A program made the translations under genes and the position numbers. The notes under the pieces are model-generated. The model saw only the letters and a program-made list of their open reading frames with translations. It was not told where the DNA came from and made no database searches. Shown piece after piece: positions 17,061 through 26,664 of a stretch of 64,000 nt of DNA. The number at the start of each line of letters is the position of its first letter. The first letter of the stretch is position 1. Source of the stretch: an uncultured Tateyamaria sp. (GTDB lineage: Bacteria > Pseudomonadota > Alphaproteobacteria > Rhodobacterales > Rhodobacteraceae); NCBI RefSeq assembly GCF_947503465.1, contig NZ_CANNDN010000001.1, positions 124,001-188,000 on the forward strand. Reading direction: 5' to 3'.

Positions 17061-18290
17061 CTATTCGGCTGCGCGCAATCCTCGCAGCTCGCCCAGCAAG
17101 TGCGGTATCTTGTCCTTGAACCGGAAAAAACCGTGCGTCGCATGGGGCCACGCGGCGCTGTCAAAGCTGCGCCGGATGCGTCGGACAGGCGGGGCATCCG
17201 CCATTTGGGCAAGGCGGGCCAGAACGTCAGCGGCGGGCCCCGTGGGTGCGTATGGCGTCATAATCTGATCTACCCCGGCCGATGCGACCCAGGCGGCCAA
17301 CGCATCCGCAGTCGGCGCCGCATGGGTGACATCCCCCAACCTGTCGCGATACCGGTCCACGGTGTCCCGCGCCGCGGCATCGGCGAATTGGGCCACATGC
17401 GGGGCTACGTTCAGCGGCGTCAGGCCAGATCGTGTCGTGATCACCGCCGTCGCAACGGGTGCGACGCCAGCGTCCAGAATGTAACCGGGGCTGAGATCAT
17501 CGTCATGCAGGATCAGACCGGTGCGCGGGCCTGGAATGGGGACATCCGCATCGGGCAGGGGCATCGCGTCGGGCTTGGCCGGACCGTTAAGCGCCTGCGC
17601 CTCGCCCGCCAGTTGCCATTTCGGTGCAAACCGCCCTTCGGTGTATTTCGAGATGTTGGAGGTGCGCGCGAGATAGGTTTTGCCCGGGGTCTGGATACCG
17701 GCCACCCAGCGCCAGCTGAGCGTGTTGGACGCAGGATCGCCATCCAGAAGGTGCCGCAAGAAGAAATCCGCGCCCAATTCCCATGGAAGGCGCAAGGTGA
17801 ATATCCAGATCGACGCGAACCACATACGCGCGTGATTGTGCAAATACCCAGTTTCAACAAGCTCTTGCGCCCACATGTTAAAGCACTCGATCTCGGTATT
17901 GCCGGTGCAGGCCGCTGCCCACCTGTCGCGCAGGCCAGACTGTGTTTGCACCCCGTCCAGCGCGCCTTTCAGCGCCGTCTTGTACTGGCCCCAAACCGCG
18001 GGCCGCAATTCCAGCCACCCTTTCCAATAGGTGCGCCAATAGACTTCCTGAATGAACTTCTCGGCGGCGGCGGCACTGTGACGGGCCAACGTGGCCTGCA
18101 GCACTTCGGCCTCTGTCATCAACCGCGCCCGGATGTAGGGGGACAGGGTGGATACGCCGGTATGTCCGTCTCGGCCCAGGTCGAAGTTCCGGCGCGCCGC
18201 ATAATCGCGCCCGGCATGGGGCAAGAAACGATGGAGCCGCTCGAGCGCGGCGGTGCGGGTTGCTGGAAAACGGATCAGGGCGTCGCTCAT
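17061..18290 (-). CDS. Cryptochrome/photolyase-like FAD protein with apparently permuted domains
   Basis: A 409 aa protein. Residues about 25-235 match the FAD-binding catalytic domain of photolyases and cryptochromes: HAGRDYAARRNFDLG, STLSPYIRARLMTE, AEKFIQEVYWRTYWKGWLEL, NMWAQELVETGYLHNHARMWFAS, DGDPASNTLSWRWVAGIQT. In standard photolyases this domain follows an N-terminal alpha/beta domain; here the protein starts with it. Residues about 250-409 instead look like that alpha/beta domain placed at the C-terminus (TGLILHDDDLSPG, WVASAGVDQIMTPYAPTGPAADVLARL, THGFFRFKDKIPHLL). Function (repair or light sensing) is not settled. It is convergent with the importer operon, 9 bases from its end. Confidence 0.72.
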   Translation of the reverse strand: MSDALIRFPATRTAALERLHRFLPHAGRDYAARRNFDLGRDGHTGVSTLSPYIRARLMTEAEVLQATLARHSAAAAEKFIQEVYWRTYWKGWLELRPAVWGQYKTALKGALDGVQTQSGLRDRWAAACTGNTEIECFNMWAQELVETGYLHNHARMWFASIWIFTLRLPWELGADFFLRHLLDGDPASNTLSWRWVAGIQTPGKTYLARTSNISKYTEGRFAPKWQLAGEAQALNGPAKPDAMPLPDADVPIPGPRTGLILHDDDLSPGYILDAGVAPVATAVITTRSGLTPLNVAPHVAQFADAAARDTVDRYRDRLGDVTHAAPTADALAAWVASAGVDQIMTPYAPTGPAADVLARLAQMADAPPVRRIRRSFDSAAWPHATHGFFRFKDKIPHLLGELRGLRAAE

Positions 18291-18320
18291 GGCGCGGAGG
18301 TAAGGCAGCGCGCCAACAGG

Positions 18321-18704
18321 TCAACTCTGCGCCGGAACGCGCCCGCCGCTGGCGACGATCAGCAAGCCGCCGACAACCGCGATGTTCTTGAAAAATAGTG
18401 ACACTTCGATGCGTGCAAGCTCGGGGGCTGCGGCCCAGAACGGGTGAAGCAGCAGGTTGATCGCCAGGGTGTGCACAATCAGCGCAGTGGCGGCGAGGCG
18501 CAGCGGCCAGGCCCGCGCAAATGCAACAAGAAGGCCGCCACCCAGTTCCAGCGCAATCACCGGGTAGATCAGAAGATGTGCAAGAGGCATGCCGACTTCG
18601 GTCATCCGCAAGATCGACGGGTCCGGGTCCAGTATCTTGTCCAGACCGCCGAGGATGAACAGGGACGCAAGCAGCACGCGGCCAATGACAAGTGGAATGG
18701 ACAT
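18321..18704 (-). CDS. DoxX family membrane protein
   Basis: 127 aa with four hydrophobic segments and the DoxX opening MSIPLVIGRVLLASLFILGGLDKILDP. Later segments are HLLIYPVIALELGGGLLVAF, AATALIVHTLAINLLLHPFW and the end FFKNIAVVGGLLIVASGG. The ATG at 18704 follows a strong AGGAGG, which settles the start against a longer upstream frame. DoxX-type proteins are small inner-membrane proteins, some linked to redox stress or respiratory-type functions; this one has no informative partner. Confidence 0.85.
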   Translation of the reverse strand: MSIPLVIGRVLLASLFILGGLDKILDPDPSILRMTEVGMPLAHLLIYPVIALELGGGLLVAFARAWPLRLAATALIVHTLAINLLLHPFWAAAPELARIEVSLFFKNIAVVGGLLIVASGGRVPAQS

Positions 18705-18879
18705 GGAGCCTCCTAGAATAGGGTCGTACCCGAATAATACGTAGTTCGCACTAAAATTGGTCAAGGGCAATTGCGCCACATCAATTCGCGTGCCCTTGCA
18801 GCCCCCGAATGCCGATACTAAGACTCGGGTAACTTCTCTGCGGGTATGGTCTCGCAGAAGTCTGACGAGGCAGGACATC

Positions 18880-19521
18880 ATGCGCGACCCCATCGATCAA
18901 TATGCAAACATCACCAACAATCTGGTCCCGATGGTGGTCGAACAGACCAGCCGGGGGGAGCGGGCCTATGACATCTTCTCGCGCCTGCTGAAGGAACGGA
19001 TCATCTTCATCAATGGCCCGATCCATTCGGGGATGAGCCACCTTGTCGTCGCGCAGCTCTTGCATCTTGAGGCGGAAAACCCGTCCAAGGAAATCAGCAT
19101 GTACGTGAACTCTCCGGGCGGCGAAGTGACGGCTGGGTTCTCGATCTACGACACGATGCAGTACATCAAGCCAAAGGTATCGACGCTGATCTGCGGGATG
19201 GCGGCCTCCATGGGGTCTGTCATCGCCATCGGTGGAGAGCCGGGGATGCGTTTTGCCTTGCCCAACTCGGAAATCATGGTGCACCAGCCGTCCGGCGGGT
19301 CGCAGGGCATGGCGTCCGATATCCTGATTTCGGCGCGCCATATCGAACAAACGCGCGAGCGGATCTATCAGCTTTATGTCAAGCATGCCGGCCAGAATTA
19401 TGACACTGTGCAGAAAGCTCTGGACCGCGACACCTGGATGACACCGGAAGAAGCCAAGGAATGGGGCCACATCGATGAGATCGTGGACCAGCGGGCCAAG
19501 TCCGACGATGACGAAAAATAA
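18880..19521 (+). CDS. clpP: ATP-dependent Clp protease proteolytic subunit
   Basis: A 213 aa serine protease that forms the tetradecameric barrel of the Clp protease. The catalytic residues are visible: S110 in GMAASMGS, H135 in IMVHQPSGG and D184 in [16 protein letters not shown]. The ATG at 18880 gives the family-typical N-terminus ([22 protein letters not shown]); an upstream in-frame extension is unsupported. The 5' leader holds an imperfect hairpin (about 18833-18860). clpX follows 162 bases downstream. Confidence 0.95.
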   Translation: MRDPIDQYANITNNLVPMVVEQTSRGERAYDIFSRLLKERIIFINGPIHSGMSHLVVAQLLHLEAENPSKEISMYVNSPGGEVTAGFSIYDTMQYIKPKVSTLICGMAASMGSVIAIGGEPGMRFALPNSEIMVHQPSGGSQGMASDILISARHIEQTRERIYQLYVKHAGQNYDTVQKALDRDTWMTPEEAKEWGHIDEIVDQRAKSDDDEK

Positions 19522-19529
19522 GGCAGTCG

Positions 19530-19550
19530 CGCCGGTCTTCACGACTGGCG
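19530..19550 (+). terminator. Hairpin after clpP, possible attenuator or processing site
   Basis: CGCCGGTC (19530-19537) pairs with GACTGGCG (19543-19550) across a 5-base loop, starting 8 bases after the clpP stop. No U-tract follows, so it is more likely to protect the clpP message or partly reduce read-through into clpX than to act as a full intrinsic terminator. Confidence 0.4.
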
Positions 19551-19683
19551 TGAATTGACCGCGAGGTCAGGCAAAAAGACGATTGTGGACCCTGCGGGGC
19601 TGTCTTAAGCTGACGGTCAACGCGGGGCGCGCCGGAGATGATCCGGCACCTGGAATGGCGGCATCTGCCGGGAAGGACGCGAC

Positions 19684-20949
19684 ATGGCCACGAATTCGGG
19701 CGGCGACAGCAAGAACACCCTCTATTGCAGCTTTTGCGGCAAGAGCCAGCACGAGGTGCGCAAGCTGATTGCGGGCCCGACAGTCTTCATCTGCGATGAA
19801 TGTGTTGAATTGTGCATGGACATCATCCGCGAAGAGACGAAGGCATCCGGCCTGAAGTCCACCGACGGTGTGCCGACGCCCAAGGACATTTGCGAGGTGC
19901 TTGATGATTACGTGATTGGCCAGGCCATGGCCAAGCGCGTGTTGTCGGTGGCCGTGCACAACCACTACAAGCGCCTGAACCATGCCCAGAAGGGTGGGGA
20001 TATCGAACTTGCCAAATCCAACATCCTGCTGATCGGCCCGACGGGCTGTGGCAAGACGTTGCTGGCCCAGACGCTCGCGCGCATTCTGGATGTGCCGTTC
20101 ACGATGGCCGATGCAACGACCCTGACCGAAGCGGGCTATGTGGGCGAGGATGTAGAGAACATCATCCTTAAGCTGCTTCAGGCGTCGGAATACAATGTCG
20201 AGCGCGCGCAGCGCGGCATCGTCTATATCGACGAGGTCGACAAGATCACGCGCAAATCCGAAAACCCGTCCATCACCCGCGACGTGTCGGGCGAGGGGGT
20301 GCAGCAGGCCCTTCTGAAACTGATGGAAGGCACCGTGGCATCGGTCCCGCCGCAGGGCGGGCGCAAGCATCCGCAGCAGGAATTCCTGCAAGTGGACACC
20401 ACAAATATCCTGTTCATCTGTGGCGGTGCATTCGCAGGTCTCGACAAGATCATCGCGCAGCGCGGCAAGGGCTCGGCCATGGGCTTTGGCGCTGATGTGC
20501 GCGACAATGATGAACGTGGCGTGGGCGAAATCTTTACCGATCTCGAACCCGAGGACTTGCTGAAATTCGGCCTGATCCCGGAATTCGTGGGCCGCTTGCC
20601 GGTGCTCGCGACACTCGAAGATCTGGACGAAGATGCGCTGGTCACCATCCTGACCCAACCCAAGAACGCGTTGGTCAAGCAGTATCAGCGTCTGTTCGAG
20701 TTGGAAGATACGTCACTGACATTCACAGATGATGCGCTGAGCGCGATTGCCAAACGGGCGATTGAACGCAAAACCGGTGCACGCGGCCTGCGTTCCATCC
20801 TGGAAGATATCCTGCTCGACACGATGTTCGAGTTGCCGGGGCTCGAGTCGGTGACCGAAGTTGTGGTCAACGAGGAAGCGGTCAATTCGGATGCGGCCCC
20901 TCTGATGATTCACGCCGAGGCGGAAAAGGAACCAGCGTCGGCCGGATGA
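19684..20949 (+). CDS. clpX: ATP-dependent Clp protease ATP-binding subunit ClpX
   Basis: A 421 aa AAA+ unfoldase that delivers substrates to ClpP. The N-terminal zinc finger has C15, C18, C37 and C40 (YCSFCGKS...ICDECVELC). Walker A is [17 protein letters not shown] (about 118-125), Walker B is [11 protein letters not shown], and the pore-loop/sensor region lies around [12 protein letters not shown] and GFGADVRD. The C-terminal domain has [25 protein letters not shown]. The length is normal. An intrinsic terminator follows. Confidence 0.97.
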   Translation: MATNSGGDSKNTLYCSFCGKSQHEVRKLIAGPTVFICDECVELCMDIIREETKASGLKSTDGVPTPKDICEVLDDYVIGQAMAKRVLSVAVHNHYKRLNHAQKGGDIELAKSNILLIGPTGCGKTLLAQTLARILDVPFTMADATTLTEAGYVGEDVENIILKLLQASEYNVERAQRGIVYIDEVDKITRKSENPSITRDVSGEGVQQALLKLMEGTVASVPPQGGRKHPQQEFLQVDTTNILFICGGAFAGLDKIIAQRGKGSAMGFGADVRDNDERGVGEIFTDLEPEDLLKFGLIPEFVGRLPVLATLEDLDEDALVTILTQPKNALVKQYQRLFELEDTSLTFTDDALSAIAKRAIERKTGARGLRSILEDILLDTMFELPGLESVTEVVVNEEAVNSDAAPLMIHAEAEKEPASAG

Positions 20950-20970
20950 TCGCGTAGACGATGGAAACCG

Positions 20971-20996
20971 AAGGCGGGTGTCACACCCGCCTTTTT
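20971..20996 (+). terminator. Intrinsic terminator after clpX
   Basis: AAGGCGGGTGT (20971-20981) pairs with ACACCCGCCTT (20983-20993) around a single-base apex, and the second arm runs into five Ts. It lies 21 bases after the clpX stop. Confidence 0.85.
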
Positions 20997-21065
20997 CAAT
21001 TTTGTCTGAAGGGAAGTTCGCAGGGCGCACGCGTTCTGCGCCCAATCGCAGAAAAGGGGGCACCC

Positions 21066-21434
21066 ATGTCGATGATCAAGCGCATCCATTCCGGGGGCGA
21101 ATACGAACCCAAGGTCGGCTATTGCCGGGCGGTCGCGGCGGGTGGATGGATTCACGTGGCAGGCACCGTCGGGCACGGCACCACGGCTGTCGAACAATGC
21201 GCTTCCGCGCTGGATATCATTGGCAAGGCCCTGGCCGAGTTCGGTGCCGATTTCAGCCATGTGGTACGAGTGACCTACATGCTGCCGGACCGGGACGAGT
21301 TTCCGCCCTGTTGGCCCTTGCTGCGGGAGGCGTTCGGGGACAACCCGCCTGCGGCAACCATGATCGAATGCGGCCTGATCACGCCCGAAGACCGGATCGA
21401 GATTGAAGTTACCGCGATGATGCCAGACGCCTAG
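21066..21434 (+). CDS. RidA family protein
   Basis: A 122 aa RidA/YjgF-fold protein. RidA proteins hydrolyse reactive enamine/imine intermediates released by PLP enzymes. It shows AGGWIHVAGTVGHGTT, ALDIIGKALAEFGADFSHVVRVTYMLPDRDEF and PPAATMIECGLITPEDRIEIEVTAM, where the conserved Arg of canonical RidA (R-x-x-V) is replaced by the sequence ATMIECG, so it may belong to a non-RidA Rid subfamily. The ATG at 21066 follows AAAAGGGGG. It converges on the next gene with 4 bases of overlap. Confidence 0.85.
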   Translation: MSMIKRIHSGGEYEPKVGYCRAVAAGGWIHVAGTVGHGTTAVEQCASALDIIGKALAEFGADFSHVVRVTYMLPDRDEFPPCWPLLREAFGDNPPAATMIECGLITPEDRIEIEVTAMMPDA

Positions 21435-23230
21435 CGCGCTGTTTCAAACCGTTCTGCAAGCGTGGCTTGCACCATGTCGGGATCAAGGTCTTCCCAGGGC
21501 GCACCACCGGGCGCGATGAACCCGCCCTCTGCCAAAGCTGTCTGGACCTGTGCCATGTCCGGCTCGCCCAGTGCCATCCGGGCGCGGTGCGAGATCGGGT
21601 TCTCCCACGTGGTCTTGAGCGCCTTGATCGCCAACGGTGCGCGCCCGGTAAAGGATGTCAAATGCCGTTCGATCATGGTGCTGGCGGTCGACTGACGCCG
21701 CATGATCATGGCGACATGCTGGTCGCGCATCCCGCAAAATGCCAGCAGGTGCAGGGCAGACCCGTCGCAGGACACCACATGACGCGCCGCCTTGTAACGT
21801 GCAATCTGTTCCGGAATCGTATGCTTCTGCGGATGGAAAATCTCGTACCCATCGGCCTGCAAATGCGCTTCGATCTCTTGCTCGCCCAGCAGCACACCCC
21901 GATCAAACGGCAGTTGCGAGCGGGAGATATACAGCTTGTCCCCGCCCTCTGGTGCGATGTCACGGGCAAAGCGCGCGTCGCGGAACCGCCGGTAGGACGG
22001 CGTGCCCGCAATAATAGCCCCAAGGCCAAATCCCTGCCCGGGCACAATCAACTCGCCCACCTGATGCGGCTGATCCACCACCTTGATCGGGACATCCACG
22101 CCCAGGGCTTTGAACATTTCTGTCTGGAACGATTTGCATTCGGTGGCGCCTCCGGGGCGGCGCGGCACGAAAACGATGCCGTCGATCTCTCCCTGCACCA
22201 CGTCGAGGGCCCAAAGACGTCCCAGCGATTCGGCGATGAAATGGGCAAAGTTGCTGTACAGCACACCGCCCCAGACCCACCGTCCATCCAACGGATTTGC
22301 TTGAGTTTTCAGCCGCTTGAACGGCAAAGTTGAACGACGCTTATTCCGCCAATGCGCCGCGATGGGCACATCACGCCCTTGGGCGGTCTGAACGCCCGAA
22401 TGGCTGATGAAACCACTTGTTTCGCTGGGTTTGATAATCGCGTTTTCGCATGTCTGGATCCGCTCGGACCATCCGCCAGACGGGTCCGGCCAACTTGCAT
22501 CGGGATGCGTCCAGACGTCGTCGCGCGTGCAGGTCCAGACAAAGCGGGTCGATACCGCGTCATTGCGTTCGAAATGCGCCAGCTTGAGGATGTCCTTGCA
22601 TTCGCGCACACCTTCCTTGCCATACGCGTCCGGGTGAAATTCGATCACGATGGCCCGGATTCCACGCAGATTTGCATGGCGCAGCAAGTCCAGTTCGCCC
22701 CCCTCGATGTCCATGATCAGAACATCAGGTCGGAATGTGTTGATCACCCGACCATAGGGGACCGTGGGCACATCCACGGCGGTGGTCTGGCGCCGCGGCG
22801 TATCAATGAGGGACGAGCCAAGGAACGAATTGCGCAGGTGGAATGTCATGTGTTGGGGCTGGTTGGGCCCGGCGGTCACGACCTGATGGCGCACCTCCAT
22901 CACCTCTTCCAATCCGTTCAGGCGGTGCAGCGCTTCGATATGGGGGATCAGATTGGGGTTTGCCTCGAACGACAGCACGGCATCGGGTTGTGCGTTCCTT
23001 GCGATGACCGCGCCAACCACACCCAGACCGGCCCCCAATTCAAGCACCCGGTCGCCCGGTCGAACCACGGCCAGCGCGCCGGCAATTTCCTCGCCCTCAT
23101 AGCGACCGGCATTCATCCGCCGAATGCGCGTTTCGTTCAAAAAAGGGGACACCGGCACATGAACCCCGAAACTGGTCGCGGCGATGTCCGGCGCGTCAAC
23201 AGACCCTTCGATTTTGGATACCGAATTCAA
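21431..23230 (-). CDS. Fusion of FkbM-family methyltransferase and GT61-like glycosyltransferase
   Basis: A 599 aa two-domain protein. The N-terminal part (about 50-240) is a SAM-dependent FkbM methyltransferase: DRVLELGAGLGVVGAVIARN, VLSFEANPNLIPHIEAL, FRPDVLIMDIEGGELDLL. The C-terminal part (about 300-560) resembles GT61/DUF563 glycosyltransferases: WVWGGVLYSNFAHFIAESLGRLWAL, GDKLYISRSQLPFDRG, IPEQIARYKAARHVVSCDGSALHLLAFC. It probably makes and methylates a cell-surface glycan. The two activities are usually separate genes. It is transcribed alone, with a 165-base region free of genes before NDUFA12. Confidence 0.8.
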   Translation of the reverse strand: MNSVSKIEGSVDAPDIAATSFGVHVPVSPFLNETRIRRMNAGRYEGEEIAGALAVVRPGDRVLELGAGLGVVGAVIARNAQPDAVLSFEANPNLIPHIEALHRLNGLEEVMEVRHQVVTAGPNQPQHMTFHLRNSFLGSSLIDTPRRQTTAVDVPTVPYGRVINTFRPDVLIMDIEGGELDLLRHANLRGIRAIVIEFHPDAYGKEGVRECKDILKLAHFERNDAVSTRFVWTCTRDDVWTHPDASWPDPSGGWSERIQTCENAIIKPSETSGFISHSGVQTAQGRDVPIAAHWRNKRRSTLPFKRLKTQANPLDGRWVWGGVLYSNFAHFIAESLGRLWALDVVQGEIDGIVFVPRRPGGATECKSFQTEMFKALGVDVPIKVVDQPHQVGELIVPGQGFGLGAIIAGTPSYRRFRDARFARDIAPEGGDKLYISRSQLPFDRGVLLGEQEIEAHLQADGYEIFHPQKHTIPEQIARYKAARHVVSCDGSALHLLAFCGMRDQHVAMIMRRQSTASTMIERHLTSFTGRAPLAIKALKTTWENPISHRARMALGEPDMAQVQTALAEGGFIAPGGAPWEDLDPDMVQATLAERFETAR

Positions 23231-23395
23231 AACTGTGCCCGATCGTTACTTTTGTCTTCATGAATTGCGCGCTGGAGTTGCAAGTTCCAGAAAAAACTTT
23301 GTGACTGAAATGTCAGTTTTCGAGTGCGGCGCCTGTGCCACTGGACGTGCCGAACCGATTGCGGCATAGACTGACACAAACGTCGGAGGCAAGAC

Positions 23396-23779
23396 ATGGG
23401 CATTCTGAATACGCTTTTGCGCGCAGTCACCTGGTGGAACGGCCAGACGCTGAACACGCAGCTTTTCACCGCCCGAAAAGGCGTGAAAGTGGGCGAAGAC
23501 AGCCAGGGCAACGTGTTCTACAAGACGCGGGACGATGCCCGGCGCTGGGTCATCTACAATGGCGAGGCCGAGGCAAGCCGCGTGGACCCCGAATGGCACG
23601 GCTGGCTGCATCGCACCTGGGACGAACCTCCGACCGAAAAGCCGCTCAGGCGCAAGGACTGGGAAAAGCCACACCAGCCGAACCTGACCGGCACGGCCAT
23701 GGCCTATGCGCCCGCAGGTTCGATCCGGCGCCCGGACCCTGCGGACCGGTCCGATTACGAAGCCTGGACACCCGAATAA
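23396..23779 (+). CDS. NADH:ubiquinone oxidoreductase accessory subunit, NDUFA12 family
   Basis: A 127 aa homolog of mitochondrial complex I subunit B17.2 (NDUFA12). The core is [38 protein letters not shown] with the downstream [31 protein letters not shown] motif that defines the family. It is proposed to sit on the peripheral arm of complex I near the cytoplasmic side. mlaD begins at the base after its stop. It is an accessory subunit found in alphaproteobacteria and mitochondria. Confidence 0.93.
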   Translation: MGILNTLLRAVTWWNGQTLNTQLFTARKGVKVGEDSQGNVFYKTRDDARRWVIYNGEAEASRVDPEWHGWLHRTWDEPPTEKPLRRKDWEKPHQPNLTGTAMAYAPAGSIRRPDPADRSDYEAWTPE

Positions 23780-24232
23780 ATGGCCGAAAACACGACCGAA
23801 GTGCTGGTGGGTGGGGTCGTTCTGGCTGCGGCCATCGGGTTTGCCGTCTATGGCGCGCAGGTCGCGGGCCTGGGCTCGAACACGGGGTCCGCATACCCGC
23901 TGACCGCCAGCTTTCGCAGCCTCGAAGGTGTGAATGTCGGCACGGACGTGCGGCTGGCCGGCGTAAAGGTCGGGACGGTATCGCAAGTCGAACTGAACCC
24001 CGAAACCTACCGCGCCGACACGGTGGTGTCTGTGCGCGCAGACACGCAGATACCCGATGACAGCGCCATTATCATCAGCTCCGAAGGGCTGTTGGGCGGC
24101 AATTTCGTGGAAATCGTGCCCGGCGGGTCGCCATTCTATTTCGAAGAAGGCGACGAAATCACGGACACCCAAGGGTCTGTCAGCCTGATTTCCCTGCTTT
24201 TGCGCTTTGTCTCGGGGGGCGAAGAGGGATGA
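23780..24232 (+). CDS. mlaD: Outer-membrane lipid asymmetry protein MlaD (MCE domain)
   Basis: A 150 aa single-MCE-domain protein with an N-terminal membrane anchor (TTEVLVGGVVLAAAIGFAVYGAQVAG). The MCE domain runs from about residue 40 to 120 (YPLTASFRSLEGVNVGTDVRLAGVKVGTVSQVELNPETY..DSAIIISSEGLLGGNFVEIVPGG). It normally acts with MlaE and MlaF in phospholipid transport between membranes, but those are not adjacent here. It follows NDUFA12 without a spacer and overlaps the DUF2155 gene by 4 bases. Confidence 0.9.
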   Translation: MAENTTEVLVGGVVLAAAIGFAVYGAQVAGLGSNTGSAYPLTASFRSLEGVNVGTDVRLAGVKVGTVSQVELNPETYRADTVVSVRADTQIPDDSAIIISSEGLLGGNFVEIVPGGSPFYFEEGDEITDTQGSVSLISLLLRFVSGGEEG

Positions 24233-24600
24233 GGGCGCGCGCCGCCGTTGTCGCGGCGCTGGCGGCGGTGCTGCTTGGCACTGGCCTTGCTGCGCAGCAG
24301 ACCACGGAAAACGGGCCCGGCGCGGTGCTGCGTGGCCTCGACAAGTTCAGTGGCAAAGTGGTGGATATCGAGATGCTAGCCGGGCGCACCGTGCGCTTTG
24401 AACGTCTGAACATCACGCTGACCGAATGCCGCTATCCTGCGGGCAACCCGTCGGGCAATGCCTATGCCGGGTTGCAGATCACCGAAACCGGACGCGAAGG
24501 CGTGGTGTTTTCGGGGTGGATGATCGCCTCCGCCCCCGCGCTGAACGCGATGGAACATCCCCGCTATGACGTTTGGGTCATGCGGTGCACCACCTCCTGA
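24229..24600 (+). CDS. DUF2155 domain-containing exported protein
   Basis: A 123 aa protein with a signal peptide (about residues 1-22, ending AAQQ). The rest matches the DUF2155 pattern: GAVLRGLDKFSGKVVDIEMLAGRTVRFERLNITLTECRYP and a C-terminal FSGWMIASAPALNAMEHPRYDVWVMRC. Two cysteines (in TECRYP and VMRC) could form a disulfide. The biochemical role is unknown. It overlaps mlaD by 4 bases and converges on aat with a 37-base overlap. Confidence 0.85.
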   Translation: MRARAAVVAALAAVLLGTGLAAQQTTENGPGAVLRGLDKFSGKVVDIEMLAGRTVRFERLNITLTECRYPAGNPSGNAYAGLQITETGREGVVFSGWMIASAPALNAMEHPRYDVWVMRCTTS

Positions 24601-25211
24601 AGGGGGCTGACAGGCACTGCTCCCATGTCGGCATCATGCACATTCAACGCACGTTCCAGCCGCGCGTGATACGCCGCCCGCGTGATTTCCACAGCGCCCA
24701 GGCTGGCCAGATGTGTCGTCAAAAACTGGGTGTCAAACAGAGTGAACTGCGCCCGGCGCAGGTGATCCACGGCGGCGGCCAGCGCCATCTTTGATGCGTT
24801 CGTGGCGCGCGAAAACATGCTTTCACCAAAAAACGCGCCCTTGAGAACAACGCCATAGACGCCGCCAATCAGCCGCGTACCATCCCAGATTTCAAATGAC
24901 CGCGCCTGTTTGCGCATGTGCAGGCCCAGATACAGGCGTCGTATCTCGGGGTTGATCCATGTATCGATCCGGTCCGCGCAGCCATCGACGACCCCTTCGA
25001 AATCGGCGTCCATCGTCAATGTCCACTGCGTGCGTCGCATCGCGCGCGCCAGGGACCGGGACATGTGAAACCCGTCCAGCGGCATCACCCCGCGCAAGCG
25101 CGGATCGACCCAGAACACCTCTGGATCGTCGCGCGATTCCGCCATGGGAAAGATGCCCGCAGCATAGCCCTGCAACAGCAGGTCAGGGGTCAGTCGGATG
25201 TCGTCTTTCAT
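24564..25211 (-). CDS. aat: Leucyl/phenylalanyl-tRNA--protein transferase
   Basis: About 215 aa. It attaches Leu or Phe to proteins with N-terminal Arg or Lys, feeding the N-degron pathway that ends at ClpS/ClpAP. Family motifs are LLLQGYAAGIFPMAES, FWVDPRLRGVMPL, FHMSRSLARAMRR, GGVYGVVLKGAFFGESMFSRATNASKMAL and LFDTQFLTTHLASLGAVEI. I chose the ATG at 25211 (MKDDIRLTPDLL), because the earlier in-frame ATG at 25259 falls in the T-run of the accC terminator. The 3' end overlaps the DUF2155 gene on the opposite strand. Confidence 0.92.
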   Translation of the reverse strand: MKDDIRLTPDLLLQGYAAGIFPMAESRDDPEVFWVDPRLRGVMPLDGFHMSRSLARAMRRTQWTLTMDADFEGVVDGCADRIDTWINPEIRRLYLGLHMRKQARSFEIWDGTRLIGGVYGVVLKGAFFGESMFSRATNASKMALAAAVDHLRRAQFTLFDTQFLTTHLASLGAVEITRAAYHARLERALNVHDADMGAVPVSPLQEVVHRMTQTS

Positions 25212-25259
25212 AAGCGGATCCACCGGGGTTGGTGCCACCTTACGCCGGTGTGCCGACAT

Positions 25260-25287
25260 AAAAAAGGGACCGCCGCAGCGATCCCTT
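25260..25287 (-). terminator. Intrinsic terminator after accB-accC
   Basis: Read on the minus strand, AAGGGA (25287-25282) pairs with TCCCTT (25269-25264) across a GC-rich loop and continues into a run of Ts to 25260. It lies 21 bases after the accC stop and ends just before aat. Confidence 0.8.
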
Positions 25288-25307
25288 GTCAGATCACGCG
25301 CAAAATT

Positions 25308-26654
25308 TCACTCTGCCTGCGCATCCAGCCATTTTTCCAGCCAGTGAATGTTGTAGTCGCCGGTGTGGATGTCCTTTTCCGCCAAAAGCGCGTGGAACAG
25401 GGGCACGGTTGTGTCGATCCCGTCGATGATCAACTCTCCCAGCGCGCGGTTCAGGCGGGCCAATGCCTCGGCCCGGTCGCGGCCATGCACGATCAGCTTG
25501 CCGATCAGGCTGTCGTAATAGGGCGGAATTGCATACCCGTCATACAGCGCGGAATCCATCCGCACACCCAGGCCGCCCGGCGCATGATATTGGGTGATCC
25601 GACCCGGCGAGGGCGAGAAATTGGGCAGTTTTTCCGCGTTCAGGCGGACTTCGATCGAGTGGCCGTTGATCTCAAGATCATCCTGGGTGAAAGACATTTC
25701 CATGCCTGATGCCACGCGGATCTGCTCGCGCACCAGATCGACACCAAAGATGGCTTCGGTCACTGGATGTTCGACCTGCAAACGGGTGTTCATCTCGATG
25801 AAATAGAACTCGCCGTTCTCGTACAGGAATTCGATTGTGCCTGCGCCGATATAGTCGATCTTGGCCACCGCATCCGCACAGACCTTGCCGATGGCGGCGC
25901 GCTCCTCGGCGCTGATGGCGGGGCCGGGGGCTTCTTCGAACACCTTCTGGTGACGGCGTTGCAGCGAACAATCCCGTTCACCCAGATGCACTGCACGCCC
26001 CTTGCCATCGCCAAAGACCTGGATTTCGATATGGCGCGGTGTGGTCAGGTACTTCTCGATATAGACTTCGTCATTGCCAAACGCAGCCTTGCCCTCGGCC
26101 CGCGCGGTCATGAATGCGCTTTCCATGTCGGCGGCGGTTTGCGCCACTTTCATGCCGCGCCCGCCACCGCCGGCAGTCGCCTTGATGATGACGGGATAGC
26201 CCATCTCGTCACCCAGCGCCTTGGCCTCGTCCAAGGTCGCAACACCGCCGTCAGAACCGGGCACGCAGGGCACACCCAGTGCTTTCATGGTGTCCTTGGC
26301 GGTGATCTTGTCGCCCATCACACGAATATGTTCGGCGGTGGGGCCGATAAAGGTCAGGCCGTGATCTTCGACGATCTGCACGAACTGGGCGTTTTCCGAC
26401 AGGAATCCGTAACCTGGGTGGATGGCTTCGGCGCCCGTGATCTCGCAGGCCGAGATGATTGCAGGAAAGCTGAGATAAGATTGGGGAGAGGCGGGTGGAC
26501 CGATGCAGACGGATTCGTCCGCCATACGCACGTGCATGGCGTCAGCGTCGGCGGTCGAATGCACGGCGACGGTCGCGATGCCCATCTCTCGCGCGGCGCG
26601 GATGACGCGCAGGGCGATCTCTCCGCGATTGGCAATCAGGATTTTGTTGAACAT
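25308..26654 (-). CDS. accC: Acetyl-CoA carboxylase biotin carboxylase subunit
   Basis: A 448 aa biotin carboxylase of the ATP-grasp family that carboxylates biotin on AccB using bicarbonate and ATP. Motifs are [25 protein letters not shown] at the N-terminus, [29 protein letters not shown] (glycine-rich loop), [52 protein letters not shown]. The length is typical. It follows accB in the same operon, 10 bases downstream of its stop. Confidence 0.97.
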   Translation of the reverse strand: MFNKILIANRGEIALRVIRAAREMGIATVAVHSTADADAMHVRMADESVCIGPPASPQSYLSFPAIISACEITGAEAIHPGYGFLSENAQFVQIVEDHGLTFIGPTAEHIRVMGDKITAKDTMKALGVPCVPGSDGGVATLDEAKALGDEMGYPVIIKATAGGGGRGMKVAQTAADMESAFMTARAEGKAAFGNDEVYIEKYLTTPRHIEIQVFGDGKGRAVHLGERDCSLQRRHQKVFEEAPGPAISAEERAAIGKVCADAVAKIDYIGAGTIEFLYENGEFYFIEMNTRLQVEHPVTEAIFGVDLVREQIRVASGMEMSFTQDDLEINGHSIEVRLNAEKLPNFSPSPGRITQYHAPGGLGVRMDSALYDGYAIPPYYDSLIGKLIVHGRDRAEALARLNRALGELIIDGIDTTVPLFHALLAEKDIHTGDYNIHWLEKWLDAQAE

Positions 26655-26664
26655 GGCCAGATCC

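Noticed and set aside
18781-18820. A heat-shock type promoter before clpP (CTTGCA with GATACTA)
   Set aside because: The spacer and the -10 agree poorly with a sigma-32 consensus, so I do not list it as a feature.
25212-25259. Longer aat start at 25259
   Set aside because: The codon lies at the T-run of the accC terminator and the extra 16 residues are not family-like.
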